7,593 bases of DNA from JBPCOB01 sp051000715 (GTDB taxonomy: Bacteria; Actinomycetota; Actinomycetes; JALYNC01). Below, one piece after another: positions 1 to 5,856 of this stretch (position 1 is the first letter of the stretch; each line of letters opens with the position of its first letter). Location of the stretch: NCBI GenBank assembly GCA_051000715.1, contig JBPCOB010000154.1:1-7593 (forward strand), given 5' to 3'. The notes under the pieces were generated by a model. The model was not told the origin of the DNA. It made no database searches and saw nothing but the letters and a program-made list of their open reading frames with translations. Both the position numbers and the translations under genes were made by a program.

Positions 1-167
1 CCGGGCGGTGGCGGATAGCTCCCCTGGCGCTGCAGGACGTCGGCGCGGTTGACCGCGCTGGCGGCGATCTCGACCAGCACCTCGCCCTCGCCGGGCTCCG
101 GGTCGGGCACCTCGGTCCAGGTCAGCACCTCCGGGCCCCCGAACGACGGCAGGGTCACGGCGTACAC
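1..167 (-). CDS. NAD(P)H:quinone oxidoreductase, PIG3/QorB type, N-terminal part only
   Basis: Only the first 55 or so codons are present; the gene continues beyond the left edge. The translation begins (GTG)YAVTLPSFGGPEVL, continues with EVPDPEPGEGEVLVEI, and then AASAVNRADVLQRQGSYPPP. This is the N-terminal GroES-like domain of the zinc-independent medium-chain dehydrogenase/reductase family; the NRAD-x-LQRQGxYPPP signature is typical of PIG3/QorB-type quinone oxidoreductases. Members reduce quinones or related carbonyl compounds with NADPH in the cytoplasm. The Rossmann domain that would confirm cofactor binding lies outside the window. The GTG at 165-167 is chosen because homologues usually start with MYAV or MKAV at this point. 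No Shine-Dalgarno precedes it, but a TANNNT -10 ends 7 nt upstream, so translation is probably leaderless. Family is fairly sure; substrate is unknown. Confidence 0.82.
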   Translation of the reverse strand, partial: MYAVTLPSFGGPEVLTWTEVPDPEPGEGEVLVEIAASAVNRADVLQRQGSYPPPP

Positions 168-174
168 GGACGAC

Positions 175-180
175 AGCGTA
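175..180 (-). promoter_or_regulatory. -10 element for the quinone oxidoreductase gene (leaderless start)
   Basis: On the minus strand TACGCT (TANNNT class) ends 7 nt before the GTG start. Transcription would begin at or next to the start codon, a common arrangement in actinobacteria. No recognisable -35 hexamer is visible at 16-18 nt spacing. The -10 also overlaps one copy of the CGCTGTCG repeat described for 218-239. Confidence 0.5.
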
Positions 181-217
181 GGGGGGCGCCGCGAATCGCC
201 GGCCCCTGATCGGGATT

Positions 218-239
218 CCGACAGCGAGCCGACAGCGTG
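218..239. repeat. 11-bp tandem repeat upstream of the quinone oxidoreductase
   Basis: CCGACAGCGAG (218-228) is followed directly by CCGACAGCGTG (229-239), with one mismatch. A third copy of the CGACAGCG core lies at 171-178 and overlaps the proposed -10. Two helical-phase copies about 40 bp upstream of a promoter plus one on it would suit an activator or repressor site. In DNA this GC-rich, short repeats also arise by chance, and no regulator is identified. Confidence 0.35.
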
Positions 240-241
240 CT

Positions 242-269
242 GGGGTCCCAATGTCGAGCGCTGGACCCC
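242..269. repeat. Inverted repeat GGGGTCC-N14-GGACCCC
   Basis: Perfect 7-bp arms at 242-248 and 263-269 are separated by 14 nt. It lies between the quinone oxidoreductase promoter and the tRNA gene, about 100 bp upstream of the tRNA. It could be a protein-binding dyad or a weak hairpin. No T-tract follows on either strand, so a terminator role is not supported. Confidence 0.35.
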
Positions 270-373
270 TACCCCGGTGGCTCCGACCAGTCGGCCGGGG
301 TCAGCTGCCCACGCGACGCGGGCCCCGGTTCCCACCCCTGCTGTTGACGACCGTCGCGTAGCGTGCGATCCGA

Positions 374-460
374 GGAGGGCTCGCGCAGCGGCCTAGCGCG
401 GCGGTCTTGAAAACCGCTATGGGGTTACACCCATCGTGGGTTCGAATCCCACGCCCTCCG
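374..460 (+). tRNA. tRNA-Ser(TGA)
   Basis: A complete class II tRNA of 87 nt. The acceptor stem GGAGGGC (374-380) pairs perfectly with GCCCTCC (453-459), and the discriminator is G at 460, as expected for serine. The D arm has stem GCG/CGC (383-385/397-399). The anticodon arm GCGGT-CTTGAAA-ACCGC (401-417) puts anticodon TGA at 408-410, which reads UCA and related serine codons. The long variable arm has a TGGG/CCCA stem (420-423/430-433), and the T arm is GTGGG-TTCGAAT-CCCAC (436-452). CCA is not encoded. The 3' end lies only 12 nt from the stop codon of the convergent peroxidase gene. No repeat of the tRNA 3' end is seen elsewhere in the window, so there is no evidence that it serves as an attachment site here. 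Confidence 0.97.
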
Positions 461-472
461 CGGATGTTTTGA

Positions 473-1718
473 TCAGAACAACGTCTCGCCGACCCACCCA
501 CCAGGCGGTGCACCAGGCAGCACCGCGAAGACAGCGCTGGTCGTGTGCGTCACGTATTCGTTGAGAGCGTCATGCGAGGCCAGCCGGCGCAGGAGTGGCA
601 CCAGCTGCCCGGGCAGGTCTCGGACATAGGCGAGGAAGAACAGGCCCGCGTCCGCGGTACCCGCGACCGCATCCCACCCGTCGTCAAAGCTGTAGCCCCG
701 CCGCAGGATGCGGGTGCCGGCATTGTTTGCCGGGTGGGCCAGTCGGACATGCGCATCCGTCGGGACGAGGAACCCGCCGTTGGCTCCGCGCGCCGCGAAG
801 TCTGGCGGCGTGCGCTCCGACCCGCCCGAAAGTGGCGCGCCACTGTCCTTGAAGCGCCCGATCACGGCCTGCTGTTCACGCAGCGATGAGGCGTCCCAGC
901 GCTCCAGGTGCATGCGAATCCGGCGTACGCCGAGGTAGCTGCCGCCGGTGAGCCAGGTGGGGCGGTCGTCTTTCGCGACCCACACCGTTTCGGCGAAGAA
1001 GGGGTCAGCGGTGGTGGGATTGTCGGTGCCGTCCTTGAGCCCGAAGAGCTTCCGCGGGGTCTAGGGGCGCCGGGGTGGTTGTCGCGGTCGCGCCGAACCC
1101 CTGCTGAAGCCAGCGGACCCGGGCGGTTCCGCTGGCGAGCCGAACGAGATGGCGGATGGCGTGGTAGCTGACCATCGCATCTTCGGCACACGCCTGGATC
1201 ATGAGGTCGCCGCCGCAACGGGCGGCGGACAGCGCGTCCCCGGGCATCGCCGGTAGCGGTTCCAGCCGGCGGGGTCGCGCTGCGGCGAGGCCGAGCCGGG
1301 GGTGGAAGACATCGGGTCCCAGGCCGAAGGTCACCGTGAGCCGGCAGGGCGGCACGCCCAGCGCCTCGCCACTGTCGAGCGGCGGCTGCGCCGGCCGGTG
1401 CGCCTCGGCCTCCGGCGACAGCCCCCGGGTCATGCGCTCGGCGGCGACAGACCAACGACGCAGTAGTCCGGCCAAATCGTCGCGGCGGGCACCGGGAAGC
1501 AGGTCGAAGGAGGCGAAGGACAGCCGAGCCGCTGGCGGTGTTGCGATCCCCAGTTTGATGCCGCCCGTAAAAGGCAACGCGGTCCTCGGCGTACCGCAGT
1601 GGTGCCGCCTCGGCCGGCGTTGGCCAGACCGCGCGTGCAGCGGTCCCCGCCGTACCCGCCGCGGCGAGGCCGAGAAGCCTGCGGCGGCTCAGCCGGTAGT
1701 CGGGCCCGCGTCAGGCAA
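473..1718 (-). pseudogene. DyP-type peroxidase (EfeB-like), Tat-exported, reading frame broken by one-base indels
   Basis: Joining the frames gives a protein of about 414 residues, normal length for the Tat-exported DyP/EfeB family, which uses heme and peroxide (EfeB proteins also act on heme in iron uptake). It has a twin-arginine signal (LSRRRLLGLAAAG), the distal GxxDG motif as FGLKDGTDN, the proximal-histidine segment VRLAHP, the following arginine in RRGYSFDDG, and the C-terminus DALNEYVTHTTSAVFAVLPG. Frames change near 1692 (GGCTGAGC where GGCCTGAGC is expected, one base lost), in the C-run 1548-1551 (HQTG to IATP, one base extra), and at about 1055 (LDP to RKLFGLKDG, one base extra). 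The signal-peptide frame has no ATG, GTG or TTG of its own; a TTG at 1716-1718 giving MPDAGPTTG fits if the first indel is accepted. The gene follows the phosphatase by 61 bp and could be cotranscribed; no efeU or efeO is present. Family is certain. Whether the breaks are real or sequencing errors is open. Confidence 0.85.
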
Positions 1719-1779
1719 CCCCTTACCCCCGCGTTCTGCCACGCATGATAGGCGCCACGTCCGGCGCGGCCGAGGCCTG

Positions 1780-2772
1780 TCAGTGGCAGCGTCCGGTGCC
1801 GGTGTCGTGAAAGCTCTTCCCGGACTCCGGCACGAACGACCAGTCGTAGCTGGTGGGGTGGAGCGTGAGCTTGAGGACGCCGAACGTGCTGTTCTGACGG
1901 ACCTGGCTGTTGGCCACGGGCACCCGGAAGTCGTAGTGGCTGGTGCCGCCGCTACCGACCACGAACTCCCGGATCCCCCGAACCCCGTCGGCCTGCCCGG
2001 ACGGGTTCTGCGGGGCGAACCGCTCGTAGTCGTGGTCGTGGCCGTTGAGGACTATATCGGCGCCGGCGGCGTACAGGGTGCGCCAGAAGCCGTCGTACTT
2101 GGGGTCGCTGCCGTGGTGCCCCGAGCTGAACCGGGGCTGGTGCCAGTACGCCAGCGTGCAGCTGGTCGGATGCGCTGCCAGGTCGGCGGCCAGCCAGTTG
2201 AGCTGAGCCGAGCCCGGTGCGCAGCTCACGTGGGTGCACTGCGCGTTGAGCGCTATAAGATGCCAGCGTCCGATGTCGTAGCTGTAGTAGCCGGCCGCGC
2301 GTTGTCCCGCCCTGGTGCCGAAGTAGTCGTAGTAGCCGGCTGCGCCAGCCGTGACGTACTCGTGGTTGCCCGGCGTCGGGTGGGTGATCCCGAGCACCCG
2401 GCCCCACGACAGGTCGTAGGACCGGCTGAAGTCGGAGAGCTCCCCGGCCGTGTACTGCTCGTCCCCGAGCGGCAGCACGGCGGCCAGGCCGGCGTTCACC
2501 AGCAGGTTGGACACCGCTTTCTGCCGGCAGAGCGTGCTCGTGCCCAGCCCGCCGTGAAAGGCTCCGCCGTCGGGGTCGCAAGCGATGTCACCGGCAGCCG
2601 CGACCACCGGGTCGGCGGAGGTCGTGGGGGTAACCGGGCGAGCCGCCTGATCGGGTGTCGCCACCGGTCTCGGCGCCGCATCCCCCGGGGAGAGCGGCGC
2701 GGCAGAGACGAGCAGGGACAGAGTTGCGACGACGATCCCGATACGGACGACTTGGGCAGCCGAGGACTTCAT
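1780..2772 (-). CDS. Secreted calcineurin-like metallophosphatase
   Basis: 330 residues, intact. The N-terminus has a hydrophobic stretch (about residues 9-27) followed by an Ala/Pro-rich linker to about residue 55, which indicates Sec export to the cell surface or medium. The metallophosphoesterase core then shows its blocks in order: GDIAC (Asp62), LGDEQY (Asp104, Tyr107), GNHEY (Asn136, His137), YWHQPRF (His211) and NGHDHDYER (His245, His247). These bind the two catalytic metal ions; the spacing and the GDxxY tyrosine resemble the purple acid phosphatase-like branch. It ends with VPESGKSFHDTGTGRCH, a conserved tail of the actinobacterial group. Cysteines (65, 82, 179, 184, 205, 329) are even in number, consistent with disulfides outside the cell. 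The likely activity is phosphomonoester or phosphodiester hydrolysis; the substrate cannot be read from sequence. It lies 68 bp downstream of ramB on the same strand, with its own -10, and 61 bp upstream of the peroxidase. Confidence 0.92.
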   Translation of the reverse strand: MKSSAAQVVRIGIVVATLSLLVSAAPLSPGDAAPRPVATPDQAARPVTPTTSADPVVAAAGDIACDPDGGAFHGGLGTSTLCRQKAVSNLLVNAGLAAVLPLGDEQYTAGELSDFSRSYDLSWGRVLGITHPTPGNHEYVTAGAAGYYDYFGTRAGQRAAGYYSYDIGRWHLIALNAQCTHVSCAPGSAQLNWLAADLAAHPTSCTLAYWHQPRFSSGHHGSDPKYDGFWRTLYAAGADIVLNGHDHDYERFAPQNPSGQADGVRGIREFVVGSGGTSHYDFRVPVANSQVRQNSTFGVLKLTLHPTSYDWSFVPESGKSFHDTGTGRCH

Positions 2773-2778
2773 CGGACC

Positions 2779-2784
2779 AGCCTA
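2779..2784 (-). promoter_or_regulatory. -10 element for the phosphatase gene (leaderless start)
   Basis: TAGGCT on the minus strand ends 6 nt before the phosphatase ATG (2770-2772), and no purine-rich ribosome binding site precedes the ATG. This fits a leaderless transcript starting at the ATG, independent of ramB read-through. No convincing -35 is visible at normal spacing. Confidence 0.45.
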
Positions 2785-2840
2785 GCCCGGCTGTGGACCG
2801 ACGACCACGGAAAGGAACGTCTGGCCCTCGGCGCACCCGG

Positions 2841-4289
2841 TCAGGCTGGCGGCGAATGCCGCTCGAGGAAGGTGTAGACCTCCGTGGTGTCGACGCCGGG
2901 GAAGGTACCGACCGGCAGCGCCGCGAGGACGTGCGAGTGCGCCCGCGCCGACGGCCACGCGTAGCCCTCCCATCGGCTGGCGAGCTCCGCCGGTGGTCGC
3001 TGGCAGCAGGACCCGTCCGGACATCGCGACGTCGTACGCCGGGTGGTGAGCCGGCCGCGGAACCATCGCGCATCTTTCACCGAAGTGCCCACGGTGACTG
3101 CATGATGGGGTTCACGGCCGGTCTCCACATGATTGACGCAGAAGAAGCTGCCAGCGGGCGTATCGGTGTACTGGTGATGGAGAGAGAACTTCTCGGCTGA
3201 CCGGAACACCTCCCGGGCTCCCCAGTTGCGGCATACACGCTGGCCCTCGATGGCGCCGCTCGCGTCGGCCGGAAACACCACACCGTCGTTCTCGTACGCC
3301 TTGTAGATGGTGCCGCTCTCGTCGGTTCGCACAAAGTGCACGCGGATGCCAAGGTGGCGCGTCGCCAGGTTGGTGAACCGGTGAGCCGCCATCTCGTACG
3401 ACACCGCGAAGATGTCCCCGAGATCGGCCACGGACAAGTCCTTGTCGACCCTGGCCTGCTCGAGAAGGGGCAGTACCAGCGGTTCGGGCACCAGCACCGC
3501 CCCGGCGAAGTAGTTCGCCTCGACGCGCTGACGAAGGAAGTCGGCGAAGTCCTCGGGATCGGAGTGGCCCAGCGCGAAGTGGCCGAGCGTTTGCAGGACG
3601 ACGGTTCGGGCGTCCTGGCTGCCGAGCGCGTCCCGCTGGGGGATGAAGATCCGGTGGCGTCGCAGGTCGCTGACCGAGCGCACCGACCTCGGCAGGTCCT
3701 GGACGTAGTCCACGGAGAAGCCGAAGTGGGTGGCGATGTCGAGCAGCACCCGCTGCGGCAGCGCACCGGCCCCCCGGTACCCGACCGACTCCAAGGTGCG
3801 GGTGGCCAGCGCCTCGATGTCGTGGAAGTAGTTCTCTCGCTCCCGCATCGTCTGGCGGAGCGCGGCGTTGGCCCGCCGGGCCTCCTCCGGTGTCGCGGTC
3901 TGCGGCACGGACCTGCGGCGCAGCTCCTCGTAGAGCCCAACGAGGTGTTCGAGCACGTCGTTGGGTACTCGAGCCGTGGGCTTCAGGTAGGGCAGGCCCA
4001 ACTCGGCGTACGCCGGCTCGCGCTGCGCCCGCTCGATGGCGAGTTCTAGCTCGGCCCGCCGGTTGGGGGCCTCGGGCGCAAGCAGGTCGGCCACCGCTAC
4101 GTCCAGAGCGGCGGCCAGCGCATGCAGCAGCGACAGTCGCGGTTCCCGCCTGCCGTTCTCCAACAGCGACAGTTGCGACGGTGGGCGGCCGACCTTGGCC
4201 GCCAGCTGAGCAAGCGTCAAGTTGCGGGCTCGGCGCAGATGCCGAAGCCGATGCCCGAAAACCGCCGGATCGACGACGGCGATCGACAA
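2841..4289 (-). CDS. ramB: RamB-family transcriptional regulator (XRE HTH + IrrE-like + ScfR C-terminal domain)
   Basis: 482 residues from the TTG at 4287-4289. That start is chosen because AAGGA (4298-4302) lies 8 nt upstream and because it gives the usual RamB length of about 475; the open frame runs further upstream but would overlap the aceA start. Domains: XRE helix-turn-helix at about 11-70 (FGHRLRHLRRARNLTLAQLA, then QLSLLENGRREP), a linker with charged helices (about 75-160), an IrrE/ImmA-like domain (about 160-290), and a C-terminal domain found in short-chain acyl-responsive regulators, with a Cys cluster CPDGSCC. The peptidase motif HExxH is degenerate: residues 236-242 read GHFALGH, so catalysis is unlikely and a sensor role fits better. 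In Corynebacterium glutamicum RamB represses glyoxylate-shunt and acetate genes, and in Mycobacterium tuberculosis ramB lies near icl1. Divergence from aceA here supports the same role. The effector is not shown by the sequence. Confidence 0.9.
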   Translation of the reverse strand: MSIAVVDPAVFGHRLRHLRRARNLTLAQLAAKVGRPPSQLSLLENGRREPRLSLLHALAAALDVAVADLLAPEAPNRRAELELAIERAQREPAYAELGLPYLKPTARVPNDVLEHLVGLYEELRRRSVPQTATPEEARRANAALRQTMRERENYFHDIEALATRTLESVGYRGAGALPQRVLLDIATHFGFSVDYVQDLPRSVRSVSDLRRHRIFIPQRDALGSQDARTVVLQTLGHFALGHSDPEDFADFLRQRVEANYFAGAVLVPEPLVLPLLEQARVDKDLSVADLGDIFAVSYEMAAHRFTNLATRHLGIRVHFVRTDESGTIYKAYENDGVVFPADASGAIEGQRVCRNWGAREVFRSAEKFSLHHQYTDTPAGSFFCVNHVETGREPHHAVTVGTSVKDARWFRGRLTTRRTTSRCPDGSCCQRPPAELASRWEGYAWPSARAHSHVLAALPVGTFPGVDTTEVYTFLERHSPPA

Positions 4290-4310
4290 AGTGCCCGTCC
4301 TTCTACGACA

Positions 4311-4338
4311 AGTATCGTCGGTGCGTCCCCGTTGCGAA
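4311..4338 (-). promoter_or_regulatory. Candidate ramB promoter
   Basis: On the minus strand TTCGCA (4333-4338, four of six matches to TTGACA) and GATACT (4311-4316, a good -10) are separated by 16 nt. Transcription would start near 4304, leaving a leader of about 15 nt that carries the AAGGA ribosome binding site. On the opposite strand TATCGT (4313-4318) overlaps the same -10, so a back-to-back promoter for aceA is possible, but I see no matching -35 for it. Confidence 0.4.
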
Positions 4339-4342
4339 ACTT
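4331..4342. promoter_or_regulatory. RamB-like operator in the ramB/aceA divergent region
   Basis: GTTGCGAAACTT on the plus strand (AAGTTTCGCAAC on the minus) resembles the C. glutamicum RamB motif as I remember it (about AAAACTTTGCAAA). The match needs one inserted base and one substitution. It sits over the proposed -35 of ramB, which would suit autoregulation, and about 90 bp upstream of the aceA start. A smaller CGAC/GTCG dyad (4306-4309/4317-4320) flanks the -10. Binding is inferred only from similarity and position. Confidence 0.35.
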
Positions 4343-4431
4343 CGAGCATTCTTCTCACGGCGGGGGTCTGGCGCAAGCGGAGCCGGGGATCCAGGCTGCA
4401 GCTCAGCCGCGAATCGATCAGGAGCCGACTC

Positions 4432-5760
4432 ATGCAGAACGACCGCCGTGCCCAAGCCGAGCAGCTGGAGCGGTCCTGGCAGGACCCCGGCCGATGGACC
4501 GGGATCCGGCGCGACTACACGGCGGCGGACGTCGTCCGGCTACGCGGCTCGCTGTCGGAAGAGCTGACGGTGGCCCGGCGCGGTGCCATCCGCCTGTGGG
4601 AGCTGCTGCATCGCGAGGACTACGTCGCCGCGTTGGGTGCTCTGAGCGGTAACCAGGCCGTGCAGATGGTCAAGGCGGGACTGCGCGCCATCTATCTGAG
4701 CGGCTGGCAGGTCGCCGGCGACAACAACCTGGCTGAGCAGGTCTACCCGGACCAGAGCCTGTACCCGGCCAACAGCGTCCCGGCGCTGATTCGGCGGATC
4801 AACAACGCGCTGCGCCGGGCCGACCAGATCGACTGGTCCGAGGGCAGGGACGGGACCGAGTGGTTCGCCCCGATCGTGGCGGATGCGGAGGCCGGCTTCG
4901 GCGGCGTACTCAACGCCTATGAGCTGACCCGGTCGATCATCGAGGCCGGCGCGGCCGGGGTGCACTTCGAGGACCAGCTCGCGTCGGAGAAGAAGTGCGG
5001 CCACATGGGCGGCAAGGTGCTCGTGCCTACCAGCCAGCACATCCGGACCCTGACCGCTGCCCGGCTCGCCGCGGACGTGCTGGGCGTCGAGACGCTCATC
5101 GTGGCCCGGACCGACTCGTTGGGTGCCACTCTGCTGACTAGTGACATCGATCCCCGCGATGCAGCGTTCGTGACTGGGGAGCGGACACCGGAGGGCTACT
5201 TCCACGTTCGCGCTGGAATGGAGGCGGCCACCTCTCGTGCGCTGGCCTACGCGCCGTACGCCGACCTCATCTGGTGCGAGACCTCGACGCCGAATCTCGA
5301 CGAGGCGCGCCAGTTCGCCGAGAAGGTGCACGCCGAGTTCCCCGGGAAGCTGCTCGCCTACAACTGCTCGCCGTCGTTCAACTGGCGGCGTCACCTCGAC
5401 GAGGACACAATCGCGAAGTTCCAGCCCGAGCTCGCCGCGATGGGTTACAAGTTCCAGTTCATCACCCTGGCCGGCTTCCACGCCCTGAATGCGTCGATGT
5501 TCTCCCTCGCCGCCGGTTACCGCGAAGAGGGTATGGCGGCGTACGCCCGGCTCCAGGACAGCGAGTTCGCCATGGAGGCGGGCGGCTACACCGCCACTCG
5601 CCACCAGCGCGAGGTGGGCGCGGGCTACTTCGACCTGGTCTCATCGGTGATCGCCGGTGGTACGTCGTCGACCCTCGCGCTGGTCGGTTCCACCGAGGCT
5701 GATCAGTTCCACCCGGCCGCGGGCTCGGCGAGCGAGCCACCGCGGCCGCCAAAGACTTGA
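4432..5760 (+). CDS. aceA: Isocitrate lyase
   Basis: 442 residues, intact. It cleaves isocitrate to glyoxylate and succinate, the first step of the glyoxylate shunt, needed for growth on acetate and fatty acids; the enzyme is cytoplasmic. The start ATG is fixed by AGGAG at 4420-4424, 7 nt upstream, and by the normal N-terminus MQNDRRAQAEQLERSW. Key motifs are SGWQVAGD (90-97), the Mg-binding DAEAGFGG (Asp151, Glu153), the catalytic signature KKCGHMGGK (187-195, nucleophile Cys189), and YNCSPSFNW, which contacts substrate. The length matches the short prokaryotic ICL1/AceA class of about 430 residues. The C-terminus has a short Pro-rich extension (EPPRPPKT) after the usual end near the STEADQF segment. 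It is divergent from ramB and probably monocistronic, since a hairpin sits at its stop and the next gene has its own promoter. No malate synthase gene is in the window. Confidence 0.97.
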   Translation: MQNDRRAQAEQLERSWQDPGRWTGIRRDYTAADVVRLRGSLSEELTVARRGAIRLWELLHREDYVAALGALSGNQAVQMVKAGLRAIYLSGWQVAGDNNLAEQVYPDQSLYPANSVPALIRRINNALRRADQIDWSEGRDGTEWFAPIVADAEAGFGGVLNAYELTRSIIEAGAAGVHFEDQLASEKKCGHMGGKVLVPTSQHIRTLTAARLAADVLGVETLIVARTDSLGATLLTSDIDPRDAAFVTGERTPEGYFHVRAGMEAATSRALAYAPYADLIWCETSTPNLDEARQFAEKVHAEFPGKLLAYNCSPSFNWRRHLDEDTIAKFQPELAAMGYKFQFITLAGFHALNASMFSLAAGYREEGMAAYARLQDSEFAMEAGGYTATRHQREVGAGYFDLVSSVIAGGTSSTLALVGSTEADQFHPAAGSASEPPRPPKT

Positions 5761-5771
5761 GCAAGTCTTTG
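5750..5771 (+). terminator. Hairpin spanning the aceA stop codon
   Basis: AAAGACTT (5751-5758) and AAGTCTTT (5763-5770) form a perfect 8-bp stem, extended to 9 bp by C5750/G5771, with loop GAGC; the TGA stop begins inside the stem. No T-tract follows beyond the stem, so it is not a textbook intrinsic terminator, but actinobacteria often use such hairpins. It could instead protect the aceA 3' end. It is AT-rich compared with its surroundings. Confidence 0.5.
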
Positions 5772-5783
5772 CCATGTGCCCTG

Positions 5784-5812
5784 TTTACAAATTGCGTCTT
5801 CTCCGCATAAAT
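5784..5812 (+). promoter_or_regulatory. Promoter of the S53 peptidase gene
   Basis: TTTACA (5784-5789, five of six matches to TTGACA) is followed after 16-17 nt by CATAAAT (5806-5812), a reasonable -10, inside the most AT-rich stretch of the window. An alternative -10, CATAAT (5817-5822), pairs with TTGCGT (5792-5797) at a long 19-nt spacing. Either choice gives a short leader of roughly 30-40 nt containing the hairpin at 5824-5840. Confidence 0.55.
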
Positions 5813-5823
5813 ACACCATAATC

Positions 5824-5852
5824 GCCTCCAGTCGGGAGGCCTTTTCCGGAGG
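5824..5852 (+). promoter_or_regulatory. Leader hairpin with alternative pairing to the ribosome binding site
   Basis: GCCTCC (5824-5829) pairs with GGAGGC (5835-5840) around a 5-nt loop and is followed by CTTTT, which resembles a small intrinsic terminator. The CCTCC in the left arm is equally complementary to the Shine-Dalgarno GGAGG at 5848-5852, which lies only 4 nt from the peptidase ATG. Two exclusive pairings are therefore possible, one leaving the ribosome site free and one hiding it. Regulation is inferred from complementarity only. Confidence 0.4.
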
Positions 5853-5856
5853 TTTC

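Noticed and set aside
344..364. TTGACG (344-349) and TAGCGT (359-364) as a tRNA promoter
   Set aside because: Each hexamer is good, but only 9 nt separate them, too short for one promoter. Neither pairs well with another element at normal spacing.
49..396. A 115-codon plus-strand open frame at the left edge running into the tRNA
   Set aside because: It overlaps the oxidoreductase antisense and the tRNA, and its Ser/Pro/Arg-rich translation resembles nothing I recognise.
374..472. tRNA-Ser as an integration site for a mobile element
   Set aside because: No copy of the tRNA 3' end recurs in the window, and no integrase or phage gene is present.
1745..1750. TATCAT on the minus strand as a -10 for the peroxidase gene
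   Set aside because: It is a fair hexamer 26 nt before the TTG, but no -35 is visible, and cotranscription with the phosphatase 61 bp upstream is equally likely.
1752..1767. GCGCC/GGCGC hairpin after the phosphatase stop
   Set aside because: The stem is only 5 bp with no T-tract, expected by chance at this GC content.
1201..2877. A 558-codon plus-strand open frame running opposite the peroxidase 5' half and the phosphatase
   Set aside because: Its translation is low-complexity Arg/Gly/Ala/Val without domains, while the opposite strand encodes all recognised phosphatase and peroxidase motifs. It is the usual antisense shadow in high-GC DNA.
2841..4433. A longer RamB starting at the ATG at 4431-4433
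   Set aside because: It would overlap the aceA start and consume the whole intergenic region. The TTG at 4289 has a ribosome binding site and gives the normal length.
4540..5604. A 354-codon minus-strand open frame opposite isocitrate lyase
   Set aside because: It is a codon-aligned mirror of aceA and shows no family motif. The aceA catalytic signatures prove the plus strand.
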